A DNA stretch of 64,000 nucleotides from the NCBI RefSeq assembly GCF_002263515.1, contig NZ_CP022752.1, positions 372,001 to 436,000 on the forward strand, read 5' to 3'. Position numbers and translations under genes: made by a program. The number at the start of each line of letters is the position of its first letter. The first letter of the stretch is position 1. Below are positions 39,358 through 47,519 of this stretch, in pieces. A model generated the notes under the pieces. It searched no databases and was not told where the DNA came from. It worked only from the letters and a program-made list of their open reading frames with translations. This DNA is from Actinopolyspora erythraea (lineage in GTDB: Bacteria > Actinomycetota > Actinomycetes > Mycobacteriales > Pseudonocardiaceae).

Positions 39358-39791
39358 TTGCCCGATCCAGGTCCGCCGCCCCGGAAGGTCTGCCCGCGTG
39401 GTCCGCCCCAGCCCCAGACCCCGCCGACGACGTGGTGGTAGTGGTTGTAGGCCTCGTCGAGCTCCATGACGTGGATGACCGAGCCCCGGTCGCGGGGTTG
39501 CACGATCACGGCGTCCTCGCTGTAGCGCAGGTAGACGCCGCTGCCCCGCGCGTACTGCGAGATCGGCTCCCAGCTGTCGGTGATGTCGTCGACCACGGTG
39601 GACGGTTTCAGTCTCGAGGTGTACGCCTTGTTGTCGTCGTCACCCGGTTTGTCCAGGTGGACGGCTCTGGTGTAGTTCTTCGCCACGTAGGCGCGCGGCC
39701 CCGTGCCGGTGGAAAAGATCGTCACCATCGCGATGAGCAGCGCCAGAACCGCCGTCATGCCCGCGATGACGAACCAGAATTTCGGTTTCAT
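39354..39791 (-). CDS. DUF4247-like membrane-anchored protein
   Basis: A 145-residue protein with one N-terminal membrane segment (about 6-27) and an outside domain starting AYVAKNYTR. It ends in a His/Trp/Gly-rich tail (NHYHHVVGGVWGWGG). The shape and position agree with DUF4247 proteins that accompany DUF4178 and DUF350 genes. Function is unknown. It is translationally coupled to the gene at 39357. Confidence 0.7.
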   Translation of the reverse strand: MKPKFWFVIAGMTAVLALLIAMVTIFSTGTGPRAYVAKNYTRAVHLDKPGDDDNKAYTSRLKPSTVVDDITDSWEPISQYARGSGVYLRYSEDAVIVQPRDRGSVIHVMELDEAYNHYHHVVGGVWGWGGPRGQTFRGGGPGSGK

Positions 39792-39812
39792 CGCCCCGTC
39801 CGGTTCCTCGAG

Positions 39813-40445
39813 TCAGGCCGAAGCCGGATAGATACGCACGTCGTAGCGGGTGAGTTCCTCACCCAGGGTGGCTTCCCAGTCGGCGCCGTCGAAGGACTCG
39901 AAACCGAGCATCGTGCCGTCGGAGGCCTCGTAGTCGTGGTAGCGGACGCTGCCGTGCTCGTTGAGCCCGGTGGTCGCCTCGCTGCTGAACCGGGCGGAGC
40001 CCGACTCCTCGGAACGGAACTCGCGTTCGCCGAACCGGATCCGGCCCGGTCCGGGCGAGGGCGGTTCCGTCTCTTCCGGGCCGAGGGGGGTCCACAGTGT
40101 CAGGACCAGGTCGGGGTCCTCCTCCACGCCCAGCCACACCTGGGTCCCCTTGGCGTCGTCCAACAGGTGTTCCGACCAGCGCCAGCCGCCCTCCGACAGG
40201 CGGAGCGTCCCCCGCACCGTGTAGGACGTTCCCCGGATCTCCACGATGTCGCCCGCCGTCAGCGTGCGCGGATCTCCCCGCAGCGCGTCCTGGTCGGTGG
40301 TGTCGAACGGGTCCTTGGCCCGTCGTTCCTCGCGACCGTGACCGCCGTGCCGGGCGTTCCTGCCCCGAAGCACCAGTGCGACCACGAGCGCCACCACCAG
40401 GACCAGCAGTACGACGATCGGAAGGATCACGAATATGTTCGCCAA
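39813..40445 (-). CDS. DUF4178-domain membrane protein
   Basis: A 210-residue protein. One N-terminal membrane segment (about 4-27) is followed by a beta-rich cytoplasmic domain (GDIVEIRGTSYTVRGTLRL ... GWRWSEHLLDD) typical of DUF4178. The start is TTG at 40445, chosen because GAGGGGGG lies just upstream; longer readings have no ribosome site. First gene of the module, 21 bp before the DUF4247-like gene. Confidence 0.75.
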   Translation of the reverse strand: MANIFVILPIVVLLVLVVALVVALVLRGRNARHGGHGREERRAKDPFDTTDQDALRGDPRTLTAGDIVEIRGTSYTVRGTLRLSEGGWRWSEHLLDDAKGTQVWLGVEEDPDLVLTLWTPLGPEETEPPSPGPGRIRFGEREFRSEESGSARFSSEATTGLNEHGSVRYHDYEASDGTMLGFESFDGADWEATLGEELTRYDVRIYPASA

Positions 40446-40668
40446 CGTCCCCCCTCGAGTGAGTCCCCAACACCGACCGGCCGATCGGTAGCGTATCGGT
40501 AGTGGCGCGCGGTTGTCCCCCGTTCGGGCGAAATATCGTGCTGTCACGTGTGATATGCCGCACTTTCCGCTCGTCGGCGTGCGGTTCCCGCTACTGAAGG
40601 CGCGGTGCGCGAAGGAGTTCCGAGGCCCGGCGAGCACCCCGGCCCTCTCGCTGGTGCGGCGGCCGAAC

Positions 40669-40702
40669 GGTGGCGGAACGCTCGCTCTCGTGTTCCGCCA
40701 CC
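40669..40702. terminator. Hairpin after the otsB-GH15 gene
   Basis: GGTGGCGGAAC (40669-40679) pairs perfectly with GTTCCGCCACC (40692-40702) across a 12-nt loop GCTCGCTCTCGT. It lies about 50 bp past the fusion gene stop (minus strand). Stem and loop resemble the outer ends of the dispersed palindromic element, so it may be a short relative. Confidence 0.6.
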
Positions 40703-40751
40703 GGCGGTGTGCACCGGCCGGAGGAGACCCGGTCGGACGTTCGAGCTCGAC

Positions 40752-43376
40752 TCACTCGGCCAGCAACTGGGCGCAGCGGATCAGTCCGAGGTGCGAGTAC
40801 GCCTGCGGATGGTTGCCCAGCGAACGCTCCGCGATCGGGTCGTACTCCTCGGAGAGCAGACCCGTGGGGCCGGCGTTGTCCACGATCTGCTGGAACAGCT
40901 CCTCGGCCTCGGTGCGCCTACCGATCAGCAGGTAGGCCTCGATCAGCCAGGTGGCGCACAGGTGGAATCCGCCCTCGTGGCCCGGCAGTCCGTCGTCACG
41001 GCGGTAGCGGTAGACCGTCGAACCGCTGCGCAGCTCCGACTCGATCGCCGTGACGGTGGACTTGAAACGCTCGTCGCTCGGGTCGATAAGACCGGAAAGC
41101 CCCACGTGCAGCGACGCCGCGTCCAGATCGGACCCCTCGTAGGCCGTGGTGAAGGCCTGCACGTCGGGATGCCAACCGTTCTTGAGCACGTCCTCGGCGA
41201 TCTGCTCGCGCAGCTGCACCCAGTTCGGCTCGGCGGGCCGGTCGTAGTGGGCGGCCAGTTTGATCGCCCGGTCGATCGTGACCCAGCACATCACCTTGGA
41301 GTAGACGTGGTGCCTGGGCACGTCGCGTTCCTCCCAGATGCCGTGATCGGGTTCGAACCAGCGCCGCTCCACCGCCTCGGCCATGCCCTTGACCAGTTCC
41401 CAGTCGGCGTCCCGCAGTTTGCCGTGCGCCATCGCTAGGTCGGTGGCCAGTTCCACCACGGGGCCGAACACGTCCAACTGCACCTGCTGGTCGGCCAGGT
41501 TGCCCACCCGCACCGGGCGGGAACCGGCGTAACCGGGCAGCGTGTCGATGACCGCCTCCGGGCCGAGGGTGCCGCCCGCCAGCGAGTACAGCGGGTGGAG
41601 CCGTTCGGGACCGGGCAGCGTGTCCATCACCCGGTGCAGCCAGTCCAGGAACGCCTCGGCCTCCGCGGTGGAGCCCAGCGACACCAGCGCGCGGGCGCTC
41701 ATCGCCCCGTCCCGCAGCCAGCAGTAGCGGTAGTCCCAGTTGCGCACCCCACCGATCTCCTCCGGCAGCGAGGTGGTGGCGGCGGCCATGATCCCACCGG
41801 TGTCGGTGTTGCACAGCCCGCGCAACGTCAGCGCCGAACGAACCACCAGGTCGTTCTCCACGTCCGGCAGCCGCAGCTGGTCGGCCCACTCCGACCAGTA
41901 CTCGTTCGCGATCGAACGCCGTTCCCGCTCGGTCAGCTCGGAGGAGCCCAGCGTCTCGGTGCCGCACCGCAGCTCCAGCACCACGGGGGAGTCCTCGGAG
42001 AGGTCCAGCTCGGCGTGCGCGGTCTCGTGCATGCCGTCCGAGGTGATCCGCCACTTCACCGAGGGCGAGTACAGCACCATCGGTTCGGAGGTGCCGTGCA
42101 CCCGGATCCCCTCGGCCTCCGCGGTCATCCGCACCGGTACCTGGCCGAACTCGGGGCGGGGTGCGAATTCCACCGCCGCGCGGGTGCTGCCCTCGATCAC
42201 CCGGATCAGGTCGGTGCGGTGGGAGTCGCCGCCGTGCTCCAGGTAGTCGGTGACCATCAGCCGGGACCAGCGCGTCTCCACCGTCATGGTGCCGGGCACG
42301 TAGCGCTGCCCCAGTGGCAGCGTGCTGCGGGGCGCGCCGTTGCCGCCATTCTCCTGCTGCGGCTGTGCGGGCAGCACCGAGAAGTGTCCGGCGGCCCGCC
42401 CGCCGAGCAGGTCGGCGAACACCGCGGCGGAGTCCGGTCCGGGGTGGCACATCCACGTCACCCGGGCGTCCGGCGTCAGCAGCGCCACCGTCCGCTCGTT
42501 GGCCAGCATCGACAGCCGTTCGATCGCCGGTGCCTGCTCGCCGTACAGCCAGGTCCGGCGCTCCTCCATCAACAGCGCCAGCACCGTCGCCACCCCGGGG
42601 GTGTCCGGTACCCGGTAATGGGCGAGCGTGTCGCCCTCGCCGACCTTGATTCCCAGGTCCGGTCCGTGCAGCTTGCTGAAGACCTTCTCGTCGGTGACGT
42701 CGTCGCCGAGGAATATCGCCCCGGTGCAGCCGATCTGGTGCCGCAACGCCTCGAAGGCGTTGCCCTTGTCGGTTTCGACCACCGCGAGTTCCATCACCGA
42801 CTTGCCGTCGGTGACCTGCACGCCCTCCCAGGTGGCCGGGCCGGTGCGCACGGCGTCGAGCACCCGCTCGCTGACCTCGGGATCGGCCCGGCGGACGTGC
42901 ACGGCGACGCTGGCGGGCTTCGCCTCCAGCGTTACACCGGGCTGTCCCGCCGTGATGTCCTGCAGGCTGCGCTGCAACTGGGTCCGCAGGTGCGTGATGT
43001 CGGGGTCGAGTTCGTGGACGAAGCCGACGTCGAACTCGGAGCCGTGGCTGCCCACCAAGTGGACCTCGGCGGGGAGCCGGGAGAGCGTGGCGAGATCCCG
43101 GAGAGCCCTGCCGGAGATGACCGCGGCGGTCGTGGCGGACAGGGCGGCCAGCGAGCGCATCGCGTGCACCGATTCGGGCAGTGGTTTCGCTTGACTGGGA
43201 TCCCCCACGATCGGGGCCAGTGTGCCGTCGTAGTCGCAGGCGACCAGCAGGCGAGGTGTGCGCGCGAGCTGCACGATCGTACGACGAAGCTCGGCGGGGA
43301 GGGCTTCGGCGGTCAACGCCACACTCCTGTTGAGGTCGTCGGGATGTTCGGAACGCGGGCCGACCTCGTGGGGCAC
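40752..43376 (-). CDS. otsB: Fusion of trehalose-6-phosphate phosphatase (OtsB) and GH15 glycosidase
   Basis: An 874-residue two-domain enzyme. Residues ~25-270 are a HAD phosphatase of the OtsB type, with DYDGTLAPI (48-56), GSHGSEF and GDDVTDE (224-230). Residues ~275-874 are a glycoside hydrolase family 15 domain with NWDYRYCWLRDG (546-557). Its presumed catalytic acids are in GIWEER (Glu682) and SEEYDP (842-847). GH15 proteins of actinobacteria include glucoamylases and trehalases. The pairing could make trehalose and then split it, or the GH15 part may act on another alpha-glucoside. It lies next to otsA (238 bp apart, same strand). Confidence 0.88.
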   Translation of the reverse strand: MPHEVGPRSEHPDDLNRSVALTAEALPAELRRTIVQLARTPRLLVACDYDGTLAPIVGDPSQAKPLPESVHAMRSLAALSATTAAVISGRALRDLATLSRLPAEVHLVGSHGSEFDVGFVHELDPDITHLRTQLQRSLQDITAGQPGVTLEAKPASVAVHVRRADPEVSERVLDAVRTGPATWEGVQVTDGKSVMELAVVETDKGNAFEALRHQIGCTGAIFLGDDVTDEKVFSKLHGPDLGIKVGEGDTLAHYRVPDTPGVATVLALLMEERRTWLYGEQAPAIERLSMLANERTVALLTPDARVTWMCHPGPDSAAVFADLLGGRAAGHFSVLPAQPQQENGGNGAPRSTLPLGQRYVPGTMTVETRWSRLMVTDYLEHGGDSHRTDLIRVIEGSTRAAVEFAPRPEFGQVPVRMTAEAEGIRVHGTSEPMVLYSPSVKWRITSDGMHETAHAELDLSEDSPVVLELRCGTETLGSSELTERERRSIANEYWSEWADQLRLPDVENDLVVRSALTLRGLCNTDTGGIMAAATTSLPEEIGGVRNWDYRYCWLRDGAMSARALVSLGSTAEAEAFLDWLHRVMDTLPGPERLHPLYSLAGGTLGPEAVIDTLPGYAGSRPVRVGNLADQQVQLDVFGPVVELATDLAMAHGKLRDADWELVKGMAEAVERRWFEPDHGIWEERDVPRHHVYSKVMCWVTIDRAIKLAAHYDRPAEPNWVQLREQIAEDVLKNGWHPDVQAFTTAYEGSDLDAASLHVGLSGLIDPSDERFKSTVTAIESELRSGSTVYRYRRDDGLPGHEGGFHLCATWLIEAYLLIGRRTEAEELFQQIVDNAGPTGLLSEEYDPIAERSLGNHPQAYSHLGLIRCAQLLAE

Positions 43377-43614
43377 GTCGTCGGTGTCGGCCCCACGGTC
43401 CGTGGTGGCCGCGTACGCGTGCCGCCGGTCGACCGGTATGTCGCTATTGAAGTGGTCGGGTCGCCGGCACTAACGGCGACTCGTGATGAGGCCGTCTTTC
43501 GCGTTCCGGGCGGTGACGGCAACCGGCCGGGGCGCGGGGTCCACCGCCAGCCGTGCCGTAGCTCATCCGTCCCACCCGGTTCCGCAGAGGTGAAAGTTCA
43601 CCGTCGATCACACT

Positions 43615-45054
43615 TCAGCTCGTCGGCGAAGCACCCAGCGCCTCGAGGAACGACCGCGCCCAGCGGTCGACATCGTGCGTGAGCACTTGCCTACGCAATG
43701 CGCGCATCCTACGGCGTCCCTCGGCCTGGTCGAGATTCAGGGCCGCCAGCATGGTGTCCTTGACGCCGTCCAGGTCGTGCGGATTCACCAGTAGGGCGCT
43801 GGTGAGCTCGGCCGCCGCTCCGGCGAACTCACTGAGTACGAGGCTACCTCCGAGGTCGCCGCGGCAGGCCACGTACTCCTTGCAGACGAGGTTCATCCCG
43901 TCGCGAACCGGCGTGACGATCATGACATCAGCCGCGCAGTAGAACGCGATCAGGTCCTTTCGGTCCACCGAAGTGTGCAAATAGTGCACTGCCGGGTGAC
44001 CCACTCGGCCGAATTCGCCGTTGATGCTACCGACCTTGCGCTCGATGTCCTCGCGCATCTGCTTGTAGTGCTCCACCCGCTCCCGACTGGGGGTGGCGAC
44101 CTGGATCATCGCGACGTCCTCGACGGTAGCGTGTCCCTCGGACAGCAGCTCGTACATCGCGTTGAGGCGTACGTCGATGCCCTTGGTGTAATCCAGACGG
44201 TCGACCCCGAGCATGATCCGGCGCGGATTGCCCAGCTCCGCGCGGATGGCCTTGGCCCGCTGCTGTACTTCTTTCGTGCGAGCGAGCTGGTCGAGCTCGC
44301 CGGAGGCGATGGAGATCGGGAACGCCCCCACCCGCACGGCGCGGTCGCCCACCTGAACCACACCGGGACGGGAACGCACCCCCACCTGCGCGCGGCTGGG
44401 CTCGAAACCGGCGAGACGACGGGCCAGCCACATGAAGTTCTGCGCACCCCCGGGCCGGTGGAAACCCACCAGGTCGGCGCCGAGCAGCCCCCGCACGATC
44501 TCGGTGCGCCACGGCAGCTGCATGAACAGCTCGACGGGCGGGAACGGGATGTGCAGGAAGAACCCGATTCGCAGATCGGGGCGCAGTTCGCGCAGCATCG
44601 CCGGTACCAGCTGCAGCTGGTAGTCCTGGATCCACACGGTCGCGCCCTCGGCGCTGACCTCGGCCGCCGCCTCGGCGAACCTCTGGTTGACCCGCTGATA
44701 GGTGTCCCACCAGGAACGGTCGAACACCGGCGGGACCACCACGTCGTGGTACAGCGGCCACAACGTGGCGTTGGAGAACCCCTCGTAGTACTCCCGGAAC
44801 TCGGCCGCCGACAGTCGTACCGGGTGCAGCCACATGTCCCCGTCGGCGAAGGGGTCCACTTCGACGTCGGCCACGCCCGGCCAGCCGACCCACGCCCCGT
44901 GGCGGGCGCGCAGGAAGGGCTCCAGCGCGGTGACCAGCCCGCCGGGGCTGTGCTTCCAACGCTGGGTTCCGTCCTCCATGCGTTCCAGGTCGACCGGCAG
45001 CCGGTTGGCGACGACGACGAAGTCAGCTTTCGTGGGCTCGTTGCCCTTGGTCAC
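43615..45054 (-). CDS. otsA: Trehalose-6-phosphate synthase OtsA
   Basis: A 479-residue GT20 glycosyltransferase joining UDP- or GDP-glucose to glucose 6-phosphate. It has VVANRLPVD, the glucose-6-phosphate site WVGWPG, and [12 protein letters not shown] with FFLHIPFP. The nucleotide-sugar region runs [11 protein letters not shown], then [18 protein letters not shown] and LSEFAGAA. It forms the trehalose pathway with the downstream OtsB-GH15 fusion. Trehalose protects against osmotic and desiccation stress. The 43377-43614 gap holds no gene. Confidence 0.95.
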   Translation of the reverse strand: MTKGNEPTKADFVVVANRLPVDLERMEDGTQRWKHSPGGLVTALEPFLRARHGAWVGWPGVADVEVDPFADGDMWLHPVRLSAAEFREYYEGFSNATLWPLYHDVVVPPVFDRSWWDTYQRVNQRFAEAAAEVSAEGATVWIQDYQLQLVPAMLRELRPDLRIGFFLHIPFPPVELFMQLPWRTEIVRGLLGADLVGFHRPGGAQNFMWLARRLAGFEPSRAQVGVRSRPGVVQVGDRAVRVGAFPISIASGELDQLARTKEVQQRAKAIRAELGNPRRIMLGVDRLDYTKGIDVRLNAMYELLSEGHATVEDVAMIQVATPSRERVEHYKQMREDIERKVGSINGEFGRVGHPAVHYLHTSVDRKDLIAFYCAADVMIVTPVRDGMNLVCKEYVACRGDLGGSLVLSEFAGAAAELTSALLVNPHDLDGVKDTMLAALNLDQAEGRRRMRALRRQVLTHDVDRWARSFLEALGASPTS

Positions 45055-45295
45055 CGGTCTGCCTCCTAGGTCGGTTCCTGAAATCGGTTACCCGGCATCG
45101 AGGTTAGTCAATCGTGATCCACTTCGCGTGGTTCGAGCGTCGCAACGCGGTTGGTCGGGTTCGATCACCGCGCGGGGTGCGCGCGGGGCAGGGAACCCCC
45201 TCACCCACCCGGTTTCCGCCGGGGAGGTGGTGCGGAGTTACGGCGGCCCCGTACGACCGCGGTCCGCCCCCTCGGCCACTGGTGGGACCACGGGC

Positions 45296-46741
45296 TCAGT
45301 CCAACCTGCGGCCGGTGGGGCGCAGCGGCCCGGACATGCGGGGGCCCGACATGCGACGTTCCAGCCTGCCGAGCCCCGTGCGTACGGGTTGGGAGAGGAA
45401 CTCGCCGAGCACCACTCCCGCGCCGAGCGCGAGCCCGGTGGCCGCGGCGATCATCAGGGTGGACAACCCCGCCGGGTTGCCCTGCACCGACAGTTCGTAC
45501 AGCGCCCGGTAGGTGGCCAGCCCGGGGAGCAGTGGTGCCACGCCGGAGACGGCCACCACCAACGCCGGGATGCGGAGTCTGCGCGCTATGACCCCGCCGA
45601 TGAAGCCGACCATGGTGGTGGCTATCGCCGAGGCGAAGATCGGGTTGAACTCGAGACGGGCCATGAGCTGGAAGACCAGGGCGGCGATGGCCCCACCGCC
45701 CGCGGCCATGATCAGCGGGCGTGGTGGGGAGTAGCTCGCCACCGCGAAACAGGCGGAGGTGGCGGCTCCCGCGAGTCCCTGTAGTGGCAGTTCCAGCAGG
45801 CCGGGGAACGGCAACACACCTCCACCGAGTTCCTGGACGTTCAGCCCGCCGCCCAGGGCGTCGGCCCCCAGGATGCGCAGGGCGAGGTAGAGGGCGAGTA
45901 CCACACCGGCTATCAGTCCCGCCGAGGTCAGGGCCAGTTCGGCGATCCGGCCCGCCGCCGTGACGTTGTAGCCGGTGATGGCGTCCTGCATGGAGCCGAC
46001 CACGGTCATGCCGGACAGCAGCACGATGATGTTCGCGGCCACCGCGAGCGCGGCGGTGGGGAGGATGTCGGTGGCGAAACAGGCCAGCGCGACGCTGGTG
46101 GCCAGCGCGCCGCCGACGGTCTGCTGGAAGAACACGGGGAGGCCGCGCTGGTTGAGCACCCGGCCCACGCGGTCGACCAGCGCGGTCGAGGCGGCCGCCA
46201 CCAGCGGCAGCATCGGTGGGGTGGTGCCGCCGCCGAGCAGGACCGAGAGGGCGGCGGCCATGCCCGCCCAGGCGAGGGTGGCCACGGCGCGCGGGAAGGG
46301 GTGCGGGGCGCGGGCGATGGTCTCCAGCTCGGCGTAGGCGTCGGAGGTGGTGATCTCACCCGCGACGATGCGGCGGATCAGGTGCTCCACCCCGGCGAGC
46401 CGGGTGTAGTCCAGCGAGCGGTTGCGCACCACGCGCAGTGAGGTGATCGGAAGGTTCTCCGTCCCCCGATAGCATGAAACCGTGATGGATGTGTAGATCA
46501 CGTCCACTTCGCAGTGCGGGAGACCGTAGGCGTCGGTGACGCTGGTGATGGTGGCGCTGACGTCGGAGGCGCCGACGCCGCTGGCCATCTGGATCTCGCC
46601 GATGCGCAGTGCCAGTTCGAGTACGAGGTGGACCGTCGAGTCGTCCGGCAGGGCGGGGCCGTAGACGACGTTGCGAGTCCCGACGGTTTCGGAAGGATCG
46701 CGCCGCCGCAGCACACCACGTGCGCGCTGCGTGATTCCCAC
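45296..46741 (-). CDS. thrE: Threonine/serine exporter, ThrE type
   Basis: A 481-residue protein. An N-terminal cytoplasmic domain (HLVLELALRIGEIQMASGVGASDV, about 32-55) is typical of ThrE (DUF1212), and about ten membrane segments follow (about 165-460), including the second DUF3815-like half. ThrE of Corynebacterium exports threonine and serine by proton antiport. The frame is open far upstream, but GTG at 46741 has a perfect AAGGAGG at a 10-bp spacing and is taken as the start; ATG at 46852 has no ribosome site. Confidence 0.85.
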   Translation of the reverse strand: MGITQRARGVLRRRDPSETVGTRNVVYGPALPDDSTVHLVLELALRIGEIQMASGVGASDVSATITSVTDAYGLPHCEVDVIYTSITVSCYRGTENLPITSLRVVRNRSLDYTRLAGVEHLIRRIVAGEITTSDAYAELETIARAPHPFPRAVATLAWAGMAAALSVLLGGGTTPPMLPLVAAASTALVDRVGRVLNQRGLPVFFQQTVGGALATSVALACFATDILPTAALAVAANIIVLLSGMTVVGSMQDAITGYNVTAAGRIAELALTSAGLIAGVVLALYLALRILGADALGGGLNVQELGGGVLPFPGLLELPLQGLAGAATSACFAVASYSPPRPLIMAAGGGAIAALVFQLMARLEFNPIFASAIATTMVGFIGGVIARRLRIPALVVAVSGVAPLLPGLATYRALYELSVQGNPAGLSTLMIAAATGLALGAGVVLGEFLSQPVRTGLGRLERRMSGPRMSGPLRPTGRRLD

Positions 46742-46751
46742 TGCCGCTTTT

Positions 46752-46758
46752 CCTCCTT
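46752..46758 (-). promoter_or_regulatory. Ribosome binding site that sets the thrE start
   Basis: AAGGAGG on the minus strand, 10 bp from the GTG at 46741. It is the only strong Shine-Dalgarno sequence in the long open frame, so it decides between competing starts. Confidence 0.7.
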
Positions 46759-47355
46759 GCAAGACCTTCCGCGTGATGCGCGGTTCGTGCTGTTCACCAC
46801 TGGAATCGCCGTCCACGTACGCACCGTTGCACTCACTCCGGGTGGCGTCCATCACTGGAGGACGACATGACTCGGCGTGTCGTGCTCCCGGTGTCGCCTT
46901 GCCGGAGGGTTTCCCCGCTCGGGCGTGGTCGCGACGGTGTTTCCGGTTCGTCCGGAGGTTCCCGCCGAGCGGAGACGCGTCGGCTGGTGCGGGAACCGGG
47001 ACGACCGGAGGAGTCCGGTTCACGGTGCTGGTGTTACCGCCCCGACGAGCTCCGGCGTCATGAAGTGGGTGTGCGGCGTCGTGGTGCTCGCGGTGGCCGT
47101 GGTGGTGCTGGGAGCTGGTGTGAACCGTGCTCCGTGCCCGAGCCTACTCCCGAATTCGCCAGGGCAGCCGCCCATTACCGCATCGTGGGACGGTGCTGGG
47201 GTAGGAGTGACCGCCCGTTCGAGTGGCTCTCGGGGAACTCCCGGCGGCGGTACCGGGGCCGTGCTTCGCGGCTCCGGTGTCGTGCCACCGGCCCGGTGCC
47301 GCACCGGTGCGCCGGCGGGGATTAGTATGGGGGTGCGTGGAGTTGATCCACGCGT
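46759..47355. other. Gap between thrE and tRNA-Thr, no supported gene
   Basis: About 600 bp. A short plus-strand open frame from 47060 begins MKWVCGVVVLAVAVVVLGAG and looks like a signal peptide, but it has no ribosome site and runs 10 bp into the tRNA. It is not accepted as a gene. The promoters for thrE and the tRNA are expected here. Confidence 0.4.
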
Positions 47356-47428
47356 GCCGCTGTAGCTCAGTTGGCAGAGCGCCCGCCTTGTAAGCGGAAG
47401 GTCAGGGGTTCGAGTCCCCTCAGCGGCT
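47356..47428 (+). tRNA. tRNA-Thr (anticodon TGT)
   Basis: A full cloverleaf: acceptor arm GCCGCTG/CAGCGGC, D arm GCTC/GAGC, anticodon loop CTTGTAA giving anticodon TGT (reads ACA), and T arm AGGGG-TTCGAGT-CCCCT. CC follows the discriminator, but CCA is not fully encoded. It sits 91 bp before an integrase gene, the classic attachment location for integrative elements. Confidence 0.96.
47397..47428 (+). other. Presumed attL core within the tRNA-Thr 3' half
   Basis: Elements of this type recombine in the T arm and 3' end of the tRNA and restore it. The 3' half of this tRNA is therefore the expected identity block. No second copy occurs to the right within the window, so the exact core cannot be defined. 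Confidence 0.45.
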
Positions 47429-47480
47429 CCGGTTCTCACCTGGGGTTTCATCTCCAGGGCCCTCGCTTCGGCGGTTCTTA

Positions 47481-47518
47481 TGACCCAGTTTGTGACCCAC
47501 AGTCCCTTATTCTGGGTC
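47481..47518. promoter_or_regulatory. Repeated TGACCCA motifs before the integrase
   Basis: TGACCCAG (47481-47488) and TGACCCAC (47493-47500) are direct repeats, and CTGGGTC (47512-47518) is their inverse, ending 1 bp before the integrase ATG. They may be integrase arm sites or an operator for the fused GntR-like domain. Confidence 0.45.
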
Positions 47519-47519
47519 C

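Noticed and set aside
47060..47365. Short secreted-protein-like frame with a signal-peptide-like start
   Set aside because: No ribosome site, runs into tRNA-Thr, and low-complexity sequence after the signal-like part.
47020..47451. Minus-strand frame containing TPDLPLTRRAL across the tRNA
   Set aside because: This is the well-known false protein from the antisense of a tRNA gene.
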